Origin: Mesocentrotus franciscanus
Taxonomy: Eukaryota; Echinodermata; Echinoidea; Camarodonta; Strongylocentrotidae
DNA: 64,000 bases
NCBI GenBank assembly: GCA_037976565.1
Contig: CP137668.1
Location: 6,880,496-6,944,495 of the forward strand
Direction of reading: 5' to 3'
A program made the translations under genes and the position numbers. How positions within the stretch are numbered: position 1 is the first letter of the stretch; every line of letters starts with the position of its first letter. Of this stretch, positions 10,395-23,087 are shown piece after piece. The notes under the pieces were generated by a model. It made no database searches, had not been told where the DNA came from, and worked only from the letters and a program-made list of their open reading frames with translations.

Positions 10395-13300
10395 TATGGA
10401 TCCATTCTGAAAAAAAATGATCATTTTTACAAGACTCATTCTATGAGATATACAGTGCAGCCTACGACAGATTTTAACTTTTTTGTGAACTCAACGATAA
10501 TGTCTTCATTCCTTCCTCTTCCTTTACGAATCCCCACCACATTCATCATCACACTTGATTCCTTCAGTTTCTGCTGCCATTTCCCACCAGTTTTGGTACA
10601 TTTATACATTCCATACGTATACATTTGGCTTACTCTTATTACTATTATAGATTCACAGTTATCCCACCTCCAAGCTTTTCTTATCCATCCATTTGTATAT
10701 ACCTCATCACACCCACCTTCTATGTATTCAAAGGAATGGGAAATCCCCATTCCCAGATTTTTCATTATAGAATTTATCTTCACACTGCACACTTATAACC
10801 TACAGTGTTCTTGTATTCAAAGTCATGATCTTTACTTTCTGCATATGTTTTACTTGATTTATCTTGATTCATGGGAATTATGAACCATTGTATAAATAAG
10901 TGTTTATTTCCTATGAAATCGATCCTATGTATAATAAAAACACTTTGTACATTTTGATAACTTTATATATGTGTAGATTTCTTATGTAAGACACGTATCA
11001 TCTTTTTATGTTGGTGTTCATTATTGGAAGTGAATAGCTTTACACCTGATAAAGAGACTTGAAAATTGGGATAAACATACATTGTATTGCTCAGAATCCT
11101 AAAAATCTGTTTTCATGATCAGTTATAAACTTTTTAAAGACAGCCTACAGTGGAAAATTAGTTCAGATTAAAGCTGTACCATGAATCATTCCTTAATTTT
11201 TTTATTTTTTTTTGTGGAGGTGATACATGTATGAATGTAACTGTGCTGTCAAGCTACAGAATGATTTGAATGTTTGTAGCAGTCATTCTTGCTCATGTTT
11301 CAAATGATACAATTATTCTTAATTTTCTTATGTATTGTAGTGAGAGTTGCACTATAAAACACATGAGAAACTTGTCATGGCTTAGTTGAAAGCCAATCTA
11401 GATTTCAACCACATATTTTGTGTCTTTCCTGAAGCATTAATATGTCCAGCTCTTCATACTCGTTCTTAAAAGGATATACTTTAAGTTATACAGTACTGCT
11501 GTATTTTATCTTTAAATGGTACCTTAAGATGTATCTCACTTCAAAATTGCTTGTTCTGTATAATTGATGATGAAATTCGAGGGTGTTTTTTTTACGGGAG
11601 AAGCACTCCTATTGATGTAGTACTGTTATTTTCTCTATTTGTTCACATGTGTATTTCAGGGTTTAGTCTTATGAAATACATACTTTTGTATCAGGGAGAG
11701 ACAGAAAAGGACGTCATATAAAATTTAAAACACATGACCCATGTCGGTTTAGAAGAACAAATATGAATGGCAAATACGAGTTTGATACAAGTTCTTGTAA
11801 TGCATGTCTACTTTAATAGGCAGTCACAAATAATCTGAACAAATACCACCGGGTTAAAACTGAAAGTTCAAAGAGAAGAGTTTTTGAAGATCAAATAAGC
11901 AAAGAGATCAGAATTTTCAGCACTAGGAGAGCAGTCTGTAGATGCAGTAGAAAGATGATATGAAAGTATTTATGACATTAAAGGTCGCAGTAAGTCCCCT
12001 TTTGCAGACTTGTGCGAACTCCATGAAACTTGGCGAGTGTTTAAAATATATCCTTCAGATATCGTGTGTGACATTTTGCTGTAATAAGTTCAGAAACTTT
12101 GTAAGAAATGAAAATCTAGTGCTGTTTTTATATTGGCGCAGAGGGAGCTATTCTCAAATCAACAGATATAACAGTCAAATTTTCAAGTCTAGAAAATAAA
12201 TATCTGGAATTAAACATACAAAATTTATTTGTAGAAAGCCATTTTCGTTTTTTTTTTCAATTGGTGGGAAGTTCCTAATAATATACCTCTTCAATATACC
12301 ACTAGATTCATGGAACATCTGAATATGTCATCTGTTAAGAGTCAGAAGGGAGAAGTCATTGTGAGGAGTCTCTCTGATTCTGAGCTGACAATACGCTGAT
12401 AGGAAGTTGCATCAGATTTAGGAAGACTTTGTTTTAGGTTTTACCAATCCTTTCTCTTGTGTATTAACGTGCTTGTAATTATTTTTCTACAACTTCTCAC
12501 GATTGTATTGAAAATGAATTTCAAAATCATTTTAATTAAAGATGCAATCTTTAACTCTCACTGGCATTTTTGTATTATGTAGCCCCATAACGACCTAGTA
12601 TACGTTATATATCTCCTAGCACAATACTATATTTTTTTCCTCAAAAACTTATTAAGTCTAATTATGATCAAATACATAAAATATAAAAAGAGTTGATCAA
12701 ACGATAATGGCTTTTATTCCCAAAGGATCAAAATGAATTTATTGATTTCATTCTTTCCGGCATAGACTGCTTTAGCTGTGGAGAACAAGATGTGTTTGTT
12801 CTTGATCAAATAATTTCATTTTTTCTTTTCTTATCACAATGAGGCATTAGAGTTGGCAATTTTTGAAATAAAATAAAATTATACTCATGCAATATCAACG
12901 GTTGTTCCGACAGAAACAATTGTCATACCTGACAAAGATGATGGCTTAATTTTTAAGCTACTTCGGGTGTAGTAAAATGCCTAATGCCTACTGGTAAGTA
13001 TAAATTCAGGTAGAAATTGAAAAATGTGTGCTGAGAAAGAATTTAAAGAATCATTTCCTTTTCATTTGATTTCTTTGATTTTTTTTCCCCCTATATACCC
13101 ACCTGATGTATAAAGATACATTTCATATATTTTCTTTGAATAAACACTGAAGGTGATATAAAAACAGTGTATTATGTGTACATCATAATTATATAGTTAC
13201 AAAAGACTTGATGAAACGTTCAAAATGATGACATACTTTGAATGTAAATAGCCTATTTTTATATATCAACATGTATGAATTTTAAAGTTGAAACATATTG

Positions 13301-13990
13301 TTTACAAAGGAATCACGAGGAGAGAGAGAGAGAGTGAGAGAGGTGCTGAAAAGTGCTACATAAAAAAAATAACTTCAAAGTTGAGTTACACTTTACTTAT
13401 ACTTGTGCTATCATAATTTTTTTTATCATTTGATGTTTTTATACAGTTCTGTTCAGTTTTGTATAAGTTGCAGTAAAATAATACAGCTTGCCTGAAAGAC
13501 ATTTTGATACTATCTTTCTGTCTGTTGGTCTGTTAAACCCAGTCATGCTCTCTACCAAGATACATGCTTAAAGTATAGCTACAACTGGACTGATCTTTCA
13601 AATAATTTGACAGTGAATTCAACACTGACAAGAAATAGCTAGAGTGCCTTTCAGTCATGCCAGGCGAATATTTGTTTTAAGGCAGATAATAATGGGGATA
13701 GCATGTGTTGTGTTTTTGTTATCGACTGTAAATATATAGTGACCTGCATTGCCAATAATTCCATGGAAAAGTTTTGTACAAAGTGTAGTATTTATATCAG
13801 ATAATATGTAGTATATATGTAATAAATTGTGGATACTGAAATGAAACGGTATATATTCTGCTTATTTCTTTTATATGTATGTATATATATATTTAATTAC
13901 CATCATTCTGTTGTTAGCTTTCAGATATTTCTATTTGAAGTATACTTAGGGGATATACCTATAGTTGAAATTTTGAGTAGTTAGAAGCAT
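10395..13990 (+). other. Probable 3' UTR and intergenic sequence
   Basis: AATAAA at 10933-10938 is the first good polyadenylation signal after the stop codon; others occur near 13137 and 13820. A (GA)n tract lies near 13319. No coding exon was recognised. Confidence 0.45.
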
Positions 13991-13999
13991 ATCTCGGAG

Positions 14000-14720
14000 T
14001 GAAAGAGATGATTAGGATGAAAATCATTGGTCGTGATGAGGATGAGGATGAAATTAATGATGAAGATGGTGATAAAGATTCTTTTTGGTGGTTATGATGT
14101 TGAGGAGTAGGATAAACATAACTGCATGGTAGAGATGATGAACACAAAGATAATTGATTAGTCATGATGGTGAAGATGATATGTATGGTGGTAACGATGA
14201 TGATAAAAATGATTGGTGGCGATGTTAAAGATTGTGGAGATGATGGTGGTCATGTAGATAAAGAATGGCGGTCATCAATGCATAATGAGGAAGAGGAGAA
14301 GAAAGGGAGGGGAATGATGGCCGGAGGAGGAAGAGGAGGAGGATAAATATGATTAATGGTGATGTTCATGTAGATAAAGATGATTGGCGGTGATCAATGC
14401 ATAATGATGAAGAGCAGAAGAAAGGGAGGGGGAAGTTGGCGGGAGGAGGAGGATAAATATGATTAATGGTGATGTTAAAGATTGTGGAGATGATGATGGT
14501 CATGTAGATAAAGATGATGGCGGTGATCAATGCATAATGATGAAGAGAAGGAGGGGGGAGGAGGATCGAGGGAAGGAGCTCTAGGGATCAATTAGGAGGA
14601 GGGTATGATGATTAATGGTGATAAGTATTTGAGATGCTTGGTGGAAGTGATGAGAATTTGAGATGATTGGTGGAAGTGATAAGGATAAAGATGGATTTGT
14701 GGTATTCCAAACGAATATGA
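14000..14720 (+). repeat. Purine-rich GATGATGG minisatellite
   Basis: Units of about 110-130 bp containing CATGTAGATAAAGATGATGG and GATCAATGCATAATGA-like blocks, each followed by GGAGGAGGA runs, repeat at least three times between 14164 and 14600, with simple GAT repeats on both sides. The reading frame on the plus strand here is a by-product of the purine bias. Confidence 0.75.
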
Positions 14721-14909
14721 GGACAAACAGATGTATATTGAAGATAATTAAAGGTCGCGAAGACTTCCACTCAAGTTGATTAACTATGGCTGTACAAGAG
14801 TATATTCTGGTTTAGCGCCATCTCTCGGTTGAAGAGGAGAAGCAATAGAGATAAGAATTTTCTGGATAGTCATATAGTGTATCAGTAAATATCATTAAAC
14901 TTTCTAAAT

Positions 14910-14965
14910 ATGGCTTTAGCTCGTATATCTTTCCTGAAAGCTTGGCGACCAGTGTTAGCAGTGAG
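14910..14965 (+). CDS. ATP5IF1: IF1 exon 1 (presequence)
   Basis: ATG in the context CTAAATATGG, 18 codons plus 2 nt, donor GAG|GTTTGT. It encodes only the mitochondrial targeting sequence. Confidence 0.85.
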
Positions 14966-17900
14966 GTTTGTATTTGAAGTATTTGCAATTTGATAGTTAA
15001 TTATTGGCGAGTTAACGAATGGGTATGCGATGCGATGTTAGTGAGAGAGTGTCGTCATGAAGAAGCAACAATTTTGTTTTCATTATTGTCCCATGTGTTG
15101 AGATCCGTGTCATGTCGTGTGCTTGACCAGTAAATGAAACCCCATTTTGAAAATAATGTCTCTGATTATATAAATGAGCTGGGGCTTGTAGCTGGGGATC
15201 CAGTTTATATCTGCCATGTCTGTAACTAAATGATTAACTTGGTAATTCTTAAGATTCTGCCCAAATTAAGTCAAACTTCCAGAACATCCCCAAAATGGGT
15301 GCTTGTAGTTGTAGTTGTTCAGAAGCAATTTTCTATCTTTTGGGGAGTATTTTTCCTAAAAATGAAGACTTATAATATACACTTTCTCACGGGATTCACG
15401 GCAAACTGTGCTGCACAATAAGATTGCATACCGTACTGACGGTGGGGTGCGCGCGCAACCCACCGTCAGCACGGTATGCAAATGTATTGTGCAGCAGTTT
15501 GCCGTGAATCCTGTGAGAAAGTGTATAGGGGTCTATTATAAGTCTTCATTTTTAGGAAAAATACTCCTAAAAAGATAAGAAAATTGACACAAAACAGGTA
15601 AGAAACATAACGACTTTTAAGTCATGGCCATTATTTGAAGAAAAGATATATATCTACTTGAATTTTAGGTCTGTTTTAGTAGCGTATCTCTACGCCGGAG
15701 TTATGGGGTCAAATTAGGGATATGCTTCTGAACAGGCGCCCAAAAATGCTCTAAAAATTACTAAAAAGATACTAAAATAATCAAATTATAATATAGTCTA
15801 CCTTCTTGATCATGTTGATGCAGAATAACTAGTCCAAGGTCAACATTGAAGCTCATTTGGTTGAATTTTAGGCGTTTTTTCAGGACAATGCAATCCTTTT
15901 TCTAACCGTGTGTAAGTACGGCGGCCGAGAGGTGCTAGGTGCAGTGCAAACAAAACCTGGTGCAAAAGTGCATGAGTGCCAACAAATCATTGTTATTGAA
16001 TATGAGGAAATTCAGATTAAGGAAGAAAAAGTTGGACTTGGACCATGTTGGCACGTAGAACTTTATGCATTCAGCGCTGTACAGTGAGTTTACACGCTCT
16101 AATTGGCCGATCCGCTCCAGCCGTTTCGAATTGAAGTGAGAGAGGGCCTCCCCACTTACGTAAGTTTACGCAAGTTCAAGTGCAATGCCAATACGTAACA
16201 TATAACGCACTGACATGTCATGCTTTAAACATGTGACGCACCTCACACATAGGTGACGCACACTCAGCATAGGTGCACATAAACTAGAAAAATCAACGAA
16301 CATTTCAGTACAACTTACAAGTTTGTACCTTGAATATGACGAAAATGAGAATTTTTCAAACTTAAGTAAGACTTAAACTTAAGTGACATACTTAACTTTT
16401 CAAGGACACTGAAAAAATCATACAAAATAGAAGATTTGACTGGAATATCATGATTTTGTTATCAGATCAACCGGAAAATCGCAAGCTACCTCCTCGCACT
16501 AATATCTTATAATATAGAGCCTATAGTAGCCAGCGATAGCCAATCTGAAGGGCCCATGTAGGCTAGGCTAGGCGCCAACTTACGAAAATGAGGCTGAGAC
16601 GGGATGAACGTAATGCGCATGCGCTAGATGTTATATATTAAAGTTCTACGTGGTTGGGAAATGCACTGTAAAAACATAGGATCTATTCTGAAAGTTCATC
16701 ATAGGTTGACTTAGCCTTAAGGGCTTGGTGATAATGACATTTTAATACATTTTTTGATATTGATATCACCAAGCCTTAACTGGCTCCCATAGACCTGTGC
16801 AGAGAGGCAGGTAAACGAACCCTAAAATGCGTCCGAAATCACCCCTTCCCACACCCGACGAATATTTGACAGTGGCCTTAACGTTTTGCTATGCCGCTCT
16901 TTCTCCTAATGATGCACTGCAATTAAAAATCTGAGGTAAAATTAACGTAAAATTAGCAAATATCTTACCAGAGCAATACAGCTTACATGTAGCTTCCTTT
17001 CCACATGTATCGTGTAACTTTACGATCTGCATTACAGTGATGTTGACCTCTGACATGTGTTGATGACACTTCCGTAAAATGTGCTGTATATCACTTCGCT
17101 CCTTCATATACAGCACATTTTACGGAAGTGTCATCAACACATGTCAGAGGTCAACATCATTGTAATGCAGATCGTAAAGTCACACGATACATGTGGAAAG
17201 GAAGCTAAGCTGTATAGCTCTGGTAAGATATTTGTTAATTTTACGTTAATTTTACCTCCGATTTTTAATTGCAGTGCATCATTAGGAGAAGGAGTGGCAT
17301 AGCAAACGTTAAGGCCACTCTCCAATATTCGTCGGGTGCGGGAAGGGGTGATTTTGGACGCATTTTAGGGTTTGTTTACCTGCCTCTCTGCACAGGTCTA
17401 TGGGAGCCAGTTAAGGCTTGGTGATATCAATATCAAAAAATGTATTAAAATGTCATTATCACCAAGCCCTTAAGGCTAGGTTGACTCACTAATACCAATT
17501 GAAAGAAAGAAAAACTCATGAAGTATCTCTTTCAAGATATGACGACCACTAAAGACTTTTTTTTATTTTTTTTATTTGTGTCAGTTTTGAAAAATTATTT
17601 ATGTCCGACCGTATGCCTAATGAGCTTTACCTTTTCTTTTCTTTTCTATTATATTTCAGTCAAGTCAGGATGGGAGGTGAATATGGATCTGGAGCAGGAA
17701 GTGTAAGATAAGCTTCTATTTCTAATTATCAACCTCATTCACAAATGAGGTGTTATAACATCTTAAAAACCAGCATTGCAAAATGAAATGACCAAAACTT
17801 AATGCTTCACATGTCTGGATTTGTAACTCACTGATGGTTACTGTGTCATGTGTCAATGATGCTTCATACTTAATAAAAGAAGGTAACATTTCACTATGAT

Positions 17901-19180
17901 AATAATAATGGTCACATTCGTATAGTGCTGAATACTACGTTTCCAAGTGCTTTACATTGTTATTATTATCCTGTCCATTGGATACAATAGCTAATCCACA
18001 CATGACAGTGCACACGCTCCGCTCCCTGAGGTGTATTCCGACCAGGCATCATGTTACATTTTACCTCTTTCTCAAAAGAGCATATGCACTTGTTCAATAA
18101 TTTATTTGTTTCATATTTAGTATTTGTAAATCGCAATGCAGTACTGTTTCTTCCATGTAAATTCATGCAATTTTAGGCAAATTTGATCATTTTTGTTTAC
18201 AATGTCTTTATTTGTTTTTAGTATGTTTTTTTTTTTTTTTACTTTAAAAAAAAATTAATAGCACTACCCCTTCATCCAAGTAAAATTGTGTTTCTGCCGA
18301 ATATTTGGACATTTACATGCGTATCCTTGAATCATGTCTGAGAATAATTGTCTATTTCATTTCTTTTTATTTTGCTAATTAGGGAGGTGGTACTGGAGGA
18401 TCTATCCGTGATGCAGGAGGTGCCTTTGGTAAGATGGAAGCCGCACATGAGGAACAATATTTCAGGCAATTGGTGAGTAGAAGGAAATGGCAATAGATTC
18501 TTTAAAAATCAAGATGGTTTATATTCCATTTCGTGGAATTGTATGATTTCAGCTTTTCTGTTCATTCAAGCATTTTATTCTGATGAAGGCAAGACAAATA
18601 GCTTCAATATGTCTTAATTCAAAGTTTTTTCTAAAAAATCTATTATTACAACTAATTTTTAAGGAATGGTATTGATAATGTGCTGAAATTTGTTGAATAA
18701 GATAGGATCATCTCCTTTTGTTTATATTGAAAAAGTAATTATTATAATCATTATTCTGAATATTTTTTATTCGGCAAAGACAAAATCAAGAAACAGTTAA
18801 TAAAAAACAACAGTATTATTTTAAGTGAGTCACATGGATGACAAGAAAAAAAAAAGATTAACAGTGTGTTTAATATGCTGTTAGATTGATGTGCCCAGTG
18901 CCCATCTCCACTCCACTCCCAGGCCTTCTAAGAAAATAATAGCAGTAAGATGTTTTCCGCAGAAATTGTCTTGACATAAAAAACTATTCTTCAAGTCTGA
19001 GAGAATTCCTTTTAAAATTTTTTTAAAATTTTTTCTTTGCAGCAAGCGGAACAGCTCAAAGCCCTGAAGAAACACCATGATGACGAAATCGAGGCACACG
19101 AGAGTGAAATCCGTAGACACGAAGAATCAATAAACAGGCTTAAGAAACGAAAGGGAGAAATCGACAGCGATAGTGATTAG
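14910..19180 (+). CDS. ATP5IF1: ATP synthase inhibitory factor IF1, mitochondrial
   Basis: IF1 binds the F1 sector of mitochondrial ATP synthase and blocks ATP hydrolysis when the proton gradient collapses. Four exons (14910-14965, 17660-17702, 18383-18472, 19043-19180) join in phase into 108 residues; vertebrate IF1 is about 106. Residues 1-22 form a basic, acid-free presequence (MALARISFLKAWRP...). A Gly-rich stretch then leads into the minimal inhibitory segment SIRDAGGAFGK...EEQYFRQ. By bovine mature numbering it keeps F22, E26, E30, Y33 and F34, but has Met at 25, His at 29 and Gln at 32. Exon 4 encodes the coiled coil, starting QLKALKKHH, whose His pair belongs to the pH-sensing region. 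The tail is DSDSD. A polyadenylation signal lies near 19905. Exon 4 and everything downstream are duplicated at 21955-25306. Confidence 0.96.
15310..15745. mobile_element. Palindromic MITE in IF1 intron 1 (family shared with 41.7 kb)
   Basis: The inner arms 15328-15450 and 15460-15585 are near-perfect inverted copies meeting at a GCGCGCGC-type loop. An outer right arm carries CGCCGGAGTTATGGGGTC and GCTTCTGAACAGGCGCC. The right half matches the element at 41705-42075 (GCAGxGGTTTGCCGTGAAxCC, then ACTCCTxAAAAGATAAGAAA). Confidence 0.75.
15746..16711. other. IF1 intron 1, no recognised element
   Basis: Mixed-composition intron sequence. A GC-richer patch near 16540-16620 has no identifiable role. 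Confidence 0.35.
16712..17478. repeat. Giant palindrome (two ~380-bp arms, ~16-nt loop)
   Basis: Left arm 16712-17090 and right arm 17107-17478 are near-perfect reverse complements around a loop near 17098. Each arm end has its own hairpin built on AAGGCTTGGTGATA. A diverged half-copy lies at 48590-48800. No ORF of note; the frames on each strand mirror each other. It reads as a foldback transposon inside IF1 intron 1. Confidence 0.85.
17660..17702 (+). CDS. ATP5IF1: IF1 exon 2
   Basis: Acceptor ATATTTCAG and donor AGT|GTAAGA. The first nt completes a Ser codon; then QVRMGGEYGSGAGS, which spans the likely presequence cleavage area. Confidence 0.85.
17895..17975. repeat. Fragment of SINE-type 3' end
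   Basis: ATAATAATAATGG, then a TATAGTGCTGAATAC and AAGTGCTTTACATTG stretch, then TTATTATTAT. It resembles the 'AGCGCTTTACATTATT' 3' ends of dispersed marine-invertebrate SINEs. Fragment only. Confidence 0.5.
18383..18472 (+). CDS. ATP5IF1: IF1 exon 3 (inhibitory segment)
   Basis: Acceptor GCTAATTAG and donor TTG|GTGAGT; 30 codons in phase 0. It carries GGGTGGSIRDAGGAFGK and EEQYFRQ, the part that enters the F1 catalytic interface in known IF1 complexes. Confidence 0.95.
19043..19180 (+). CDS. ATP5IF1: IF1 exon 4 (coiled coil, stop)
   Basis: Acceptor TTCTTTGCAG; 45 codons plus TAG, starting QAEQLKALKKHHDDE. Charged heptads fit the antiparallel dimerisation coiled coil of IF1. Confidence 0.95.
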   Translation, partial: QAEQLKALKKHHDDEIEAHESEIRRHEESINRLKKRKGEIDSDSD

Positions 19181-19904
19181 ATTGAATTTATTCTAACTTG
19201 TCATATGGCACCATTTGTGAAGCATAATGTATTGCAAGATGATATTTTCTCAGATTATCAGTATTTTTTGCTTCAAAGTTTGTTAAAGATCTGTATTTTC
19301 ATTCAGGAGTTAGTGGTGTGACCATCTATCAATACTGATCTAAAAGAAAAGAACAAAATTAATGAAGTACACATTTCATGAAAGCCCATTTTCATTAGAA
19401 AAAATACCTTTGCTCAAAAGGTGATTGTTTTATTTCTTTGATTTTGATCTAAAAGAATGTGATTTTCTTCTGTCAATAGATAATCTGATATGATTGTAGT
19501 TATTGTTATTTTTTTGTAAAATGCATTTAATTGCCTTTTTATTTTACTGTGTATGCTCAAAGCAAATCAAGTTTCATTTTTTTCAGACCACATGTGTTGA
19601 AAGAAGTTGAAAGAGAAAGTCTAATTTAGCAATTCCAATCAAACATACGTCAGTTCAACTCTACAAATCGACAAATATCTTCCTTTTCTATACCTTTATC
19701 ACATTGAGAGTTGTAGTTTAGGAGATTATCAATATTTCCCTGTTTTGCATGAGAATCTGTGTCATTTTCTTGTATTACTTCATGAAAATATACTTGACGT
19801 TCTCATATTGAAAGGAGACTCTCATCATTGATGTATCCAAATGCTTACTGTGCGTGTACACAAAATGTGATACCTGTATGTGTTGTTTATAGAGATGTGA
19901 AGTT

Positions 19905-19912
19905 AATAAAAA
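19905..19912 (+). terminator. IF1 polyadenylation signal
   Basis: An AATAAA hexamer about 725 nt after the IF1 stop; a plausible 3' end. The equivalent site is present in the duplicate near 22893. Confidence 0.5.
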
Positions 19913-22018
19913 TTAAAAACTAAAGTTATGTATAGTGCTTGTCATGTTTTTTTTGTTGGAATCATCATAGGTAAGGTAAAGTAAAACAAACAAACAAACC
20001 ACACAAACCATTCATTACGAGGATACCAAATATTTTGTAAATATGTTTATACATGTTCTTACTTTTAAACAATTGTTTCTCATTATGTTTAACAGGGCCT
20101 CATGAAGACCACCATTATTGGTGATAATGAGTCACCCTGTCTAAATATCAGAAATAAATAATAGGTTTGCAAGGATAGTGTTGTGTTAACATTGTCATTA
20201 AAATTTTTTTGAAAATGTCAATACATGTACATATATTCCAATGCTGGCTTTAAAGGACAAACTAAGAAGAAGAAAAAAAAGGAGCCTTTTTTTAAAAGCT
20301 CTATAGGCACAATGTTGTTGCAAGAGTCTGAGAGATTTTAGACATAAAATATCACATATATGACTTCTATGACTGGTACTACAGCATCTCAGAATCTGTA
20401 TGTGTACACTGTCCAATGAGAGAAGCCTTTGTACATGTGTATGGAAAGAATATCCCTCTTCATATATACAATTTATAAAAGCAATGCATGTATTTTTAAT
20501 TCATTGTGCAAGATGTAAAAGTGTTTCATGTGTAGCATCACAGAGTTGCCAATTCGGACTAATGTGATGATCATTGACTTTTGATCTTGGGTTCTCATAT
20601 ATTCAGCCTCGGGCCTTTTTTTAAATCATTGTTCGGCTACGGTGCTTTTAAGTTTTTGAATTATCAAACTTTTATTAGTTTTCCATCTCGTGTAATTCAA
20701 CTAGTATACACGTTATTACAGACAACAAATAAAGGTTATGTGTGTGTGTGTGTGGGGGGTCTGCTGAATGTGATGTCCGTAACATACATGGTAGGAATGT
20801 GGTTGTAGTGATTATGAAAGTGTTGAAAGGAGTGGTAAAAATTCACTTCATTTTGCTCTTGTTAATGCATTCTGGCCCCAAACCGTACTTTATCAAGTAA
20901 TTATCACTGTATAGTGGCTAATGTAATTTGTGAGATGAAGTGGAGGATGTTTTTTTAGGCTCATCAAGGATTTTGTTGGAGAAGGGAGTAATTCCATAAT
21001 TTCCAAAAATCTCTTGACAAGGGTTAGGTGGGGGGGGGTCACATTTTTAGGTGCACGTTGGATCTAACATTGGACGAGGGGCACAATTAAAAAACAATTA
21101 ATTTTTGTGTATGTACTAATTATGGTGTGCACAATTGGGTTTTAAAAGAGGGTCACAGGGCGGTTGTCCCCCAACCCCCATCAGCCAGCAGCACTGGAAG
21201 TCAAAGAAGTCTTGATGAAGGACAGTCTCGTAGAAGTGAACTCATTCATACAAACACATAAACTCATGGGGGGCATCCCCCCATCTATCTCTTTTGCTCC
21301 TTCGCTCTCTACCTTCCTCTGACTGTCTTGCTCTCTCATCTCATCCGTCTTGACTTCGAATTACCCACCCTCTTTCTTTTTTCTCTCTCTCTCTCTTCTC
21401 TATTCTTCTCTTTGCTTTCTCTTTCTCTAAGTGCTCCATATTTCGTTTCCTTCCATTTGCAGTGTCCCAGTCTTTTGTATAGCTTTTTTTGACACACCCT
21501 TTGTATTTTAAACATGCATCTAGCTACCCGATCGAGTCACCAATTAAATGTTGCAAAAAGCTCAGTATAAAAAGTTATTTGACTTGATAATAGGCCTATG
21601 ATAATTTTTAATAAGCTCGCGCTTGTATTAAATGTGTTAATATGATACCGAGCGTTGTGATATGGGGGAGGGGCATGTTAACGCAACATTCCAGCTCACC
21701 ATCTGACCACGCCCACTTTAACGACCATGCATAAAATATTGTAGAGTTGCGCTTGCCGCGCCGCATGTCACAGTAGTGTTTACAGGCGCAACGCCAGGGC
21801 TCGATGCATTCGACATCGCTTGCATGCGAGAAAAGTGCTTAGTCATATTACATTCCGCTTCGGTTCCATTGGACTGGTCTGATACAAACGCCACGCACGA
21901 ACTCATCTCAAGCTCTGTATAAGAGTGCTGCTTATACTAGTCTAGGTGTACATAAAAAACTATTCTTTAAGTCTGAGAGAATTCCTTTTTTAATTTTTAA
22001 AAAAATTTCTCTTTGCAG

Positions 22019-22156
22019 CAAGCGGAACAGCTCAAAGCCCTGAAGAAACACCATGATAACGAAATCGAGGCACACGAGAGTGAAATCCGTAGACACGAAG
22101 AATAAATAAAAAGGCTTAAGAAACGAAAGGGAGAAATCGACAGCGATAGTGATTAG
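22019..22156 (+). pseudogene. Duplicate of IF1 exon 4 with premature stop
   Basis: The acceptor TTTGCAG and whole 138-nt exon are preserved, but TCA became TAA at codon 29 of the exon, and there are D-to-N and N-to-K changes. The mutation creates AATAAATAAAA, which contains a polyadenylation hexamer. If spliced to exon 3 it would give a 91-residue IF1 lacking the end of the coiled coil. It is probably a non-functional relic, though the acceptor is intact. Confidence 0.9.
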
Positions 22157-23087
22157 ATTGAATTTATTCTAACTTGTCATATGGCACCATGTGTGAAGCA
22201 TAAATGTATTGCAAGATGATATTTTCTCAGATTATCAGTATGTTTTGCTTCAAAGTTTGTTAAAGATCTGTATTTTCATTCAGGAGTTAGTGGTGTGACC
22301 ATCTATCAATACTGATCTAAAAGAAAAGAACAAAATTAATGAAGTACACATTTCATGAAAGCCCATTTTCATTAGAAGAAAAATACCTTTGCTCAAAAGG
22401 TGATTGTTTTATTTCTTTGATTTTGATCTAAAAGAATGTGATTTTCTTCTGTCAATAGATAATCTGAAATGATTGTAGTTATTGTTATTTTTTTTTTGTA
22501 AAATGCATTTAATTGCTTTATTATTTTACTGTATATGCTCAAAGCAAATCAAGTTTCATTTTTTTCAGACCACATGTGTTGAAAGAAGTTGAAAGAGAAA
22601 GTCTAATTTAGCAATTCCAATCAAACATACAGTTCAACTCTACAAATCGACAAATATCTTCCTTTTCTATACCTTTATCGCATTGAGAGTTGTAGTTTAG
22701 GAGATTATCAATATTCCCCTGTTTTGCATGAGAATCTGTGTCATTTTCTTGTATTACTTCATGAAAATATACTTGACGTTCTCATATTGAAAGGAGACTC
22801 TCATCATTAATGTATCCAAATGCTTACCATGCATGTACACAAAAGATATCAAGTGTGATACCTGTATGTGTTGTTTATAGAGATGTGAAGTTAATAAAAA
22901 TTTAAAACTAAAATTATGTACAGTGCTTGTCATGTTTTTTGTTGTTGGAATCATCATAGGTAAGGTAAAGTAAAACAAACAAACAAACAAACAAACCAAA
23001 CAAACCATTCATTACGAGGATACCAAATATTTTGTAAATATGTTTATACATGTTCTTACTTTTAAACAACTGTTTCTCATTATGTTT

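Larger units (their letters stand above)
18979..21954 (+). repeat. Segmental tandem duplication, left copy
   Basis: Begins in IF1 intron 3, just after ACATA (18974-18978), and ends at ACATA (21950-21954). It contains the functional IF1 exon 4, its 3' UTR, about 2 kb of intergenic sequence and a copy of the region that normally lies upstream of the FMN reductase gene. It aligns along its length to 21955-25306 with small indels and few substitutions by eye. Internal landmarks are the (TG)n tract near 20740 and CT-rich sequence near 21380. Confidence 0.92.

Noticed and set aside
17081..17325. Mirror-image small ORFs on both strands near 17.1 kb
   Set aside because: They are the same sequence read from the two arms of the palindrome.
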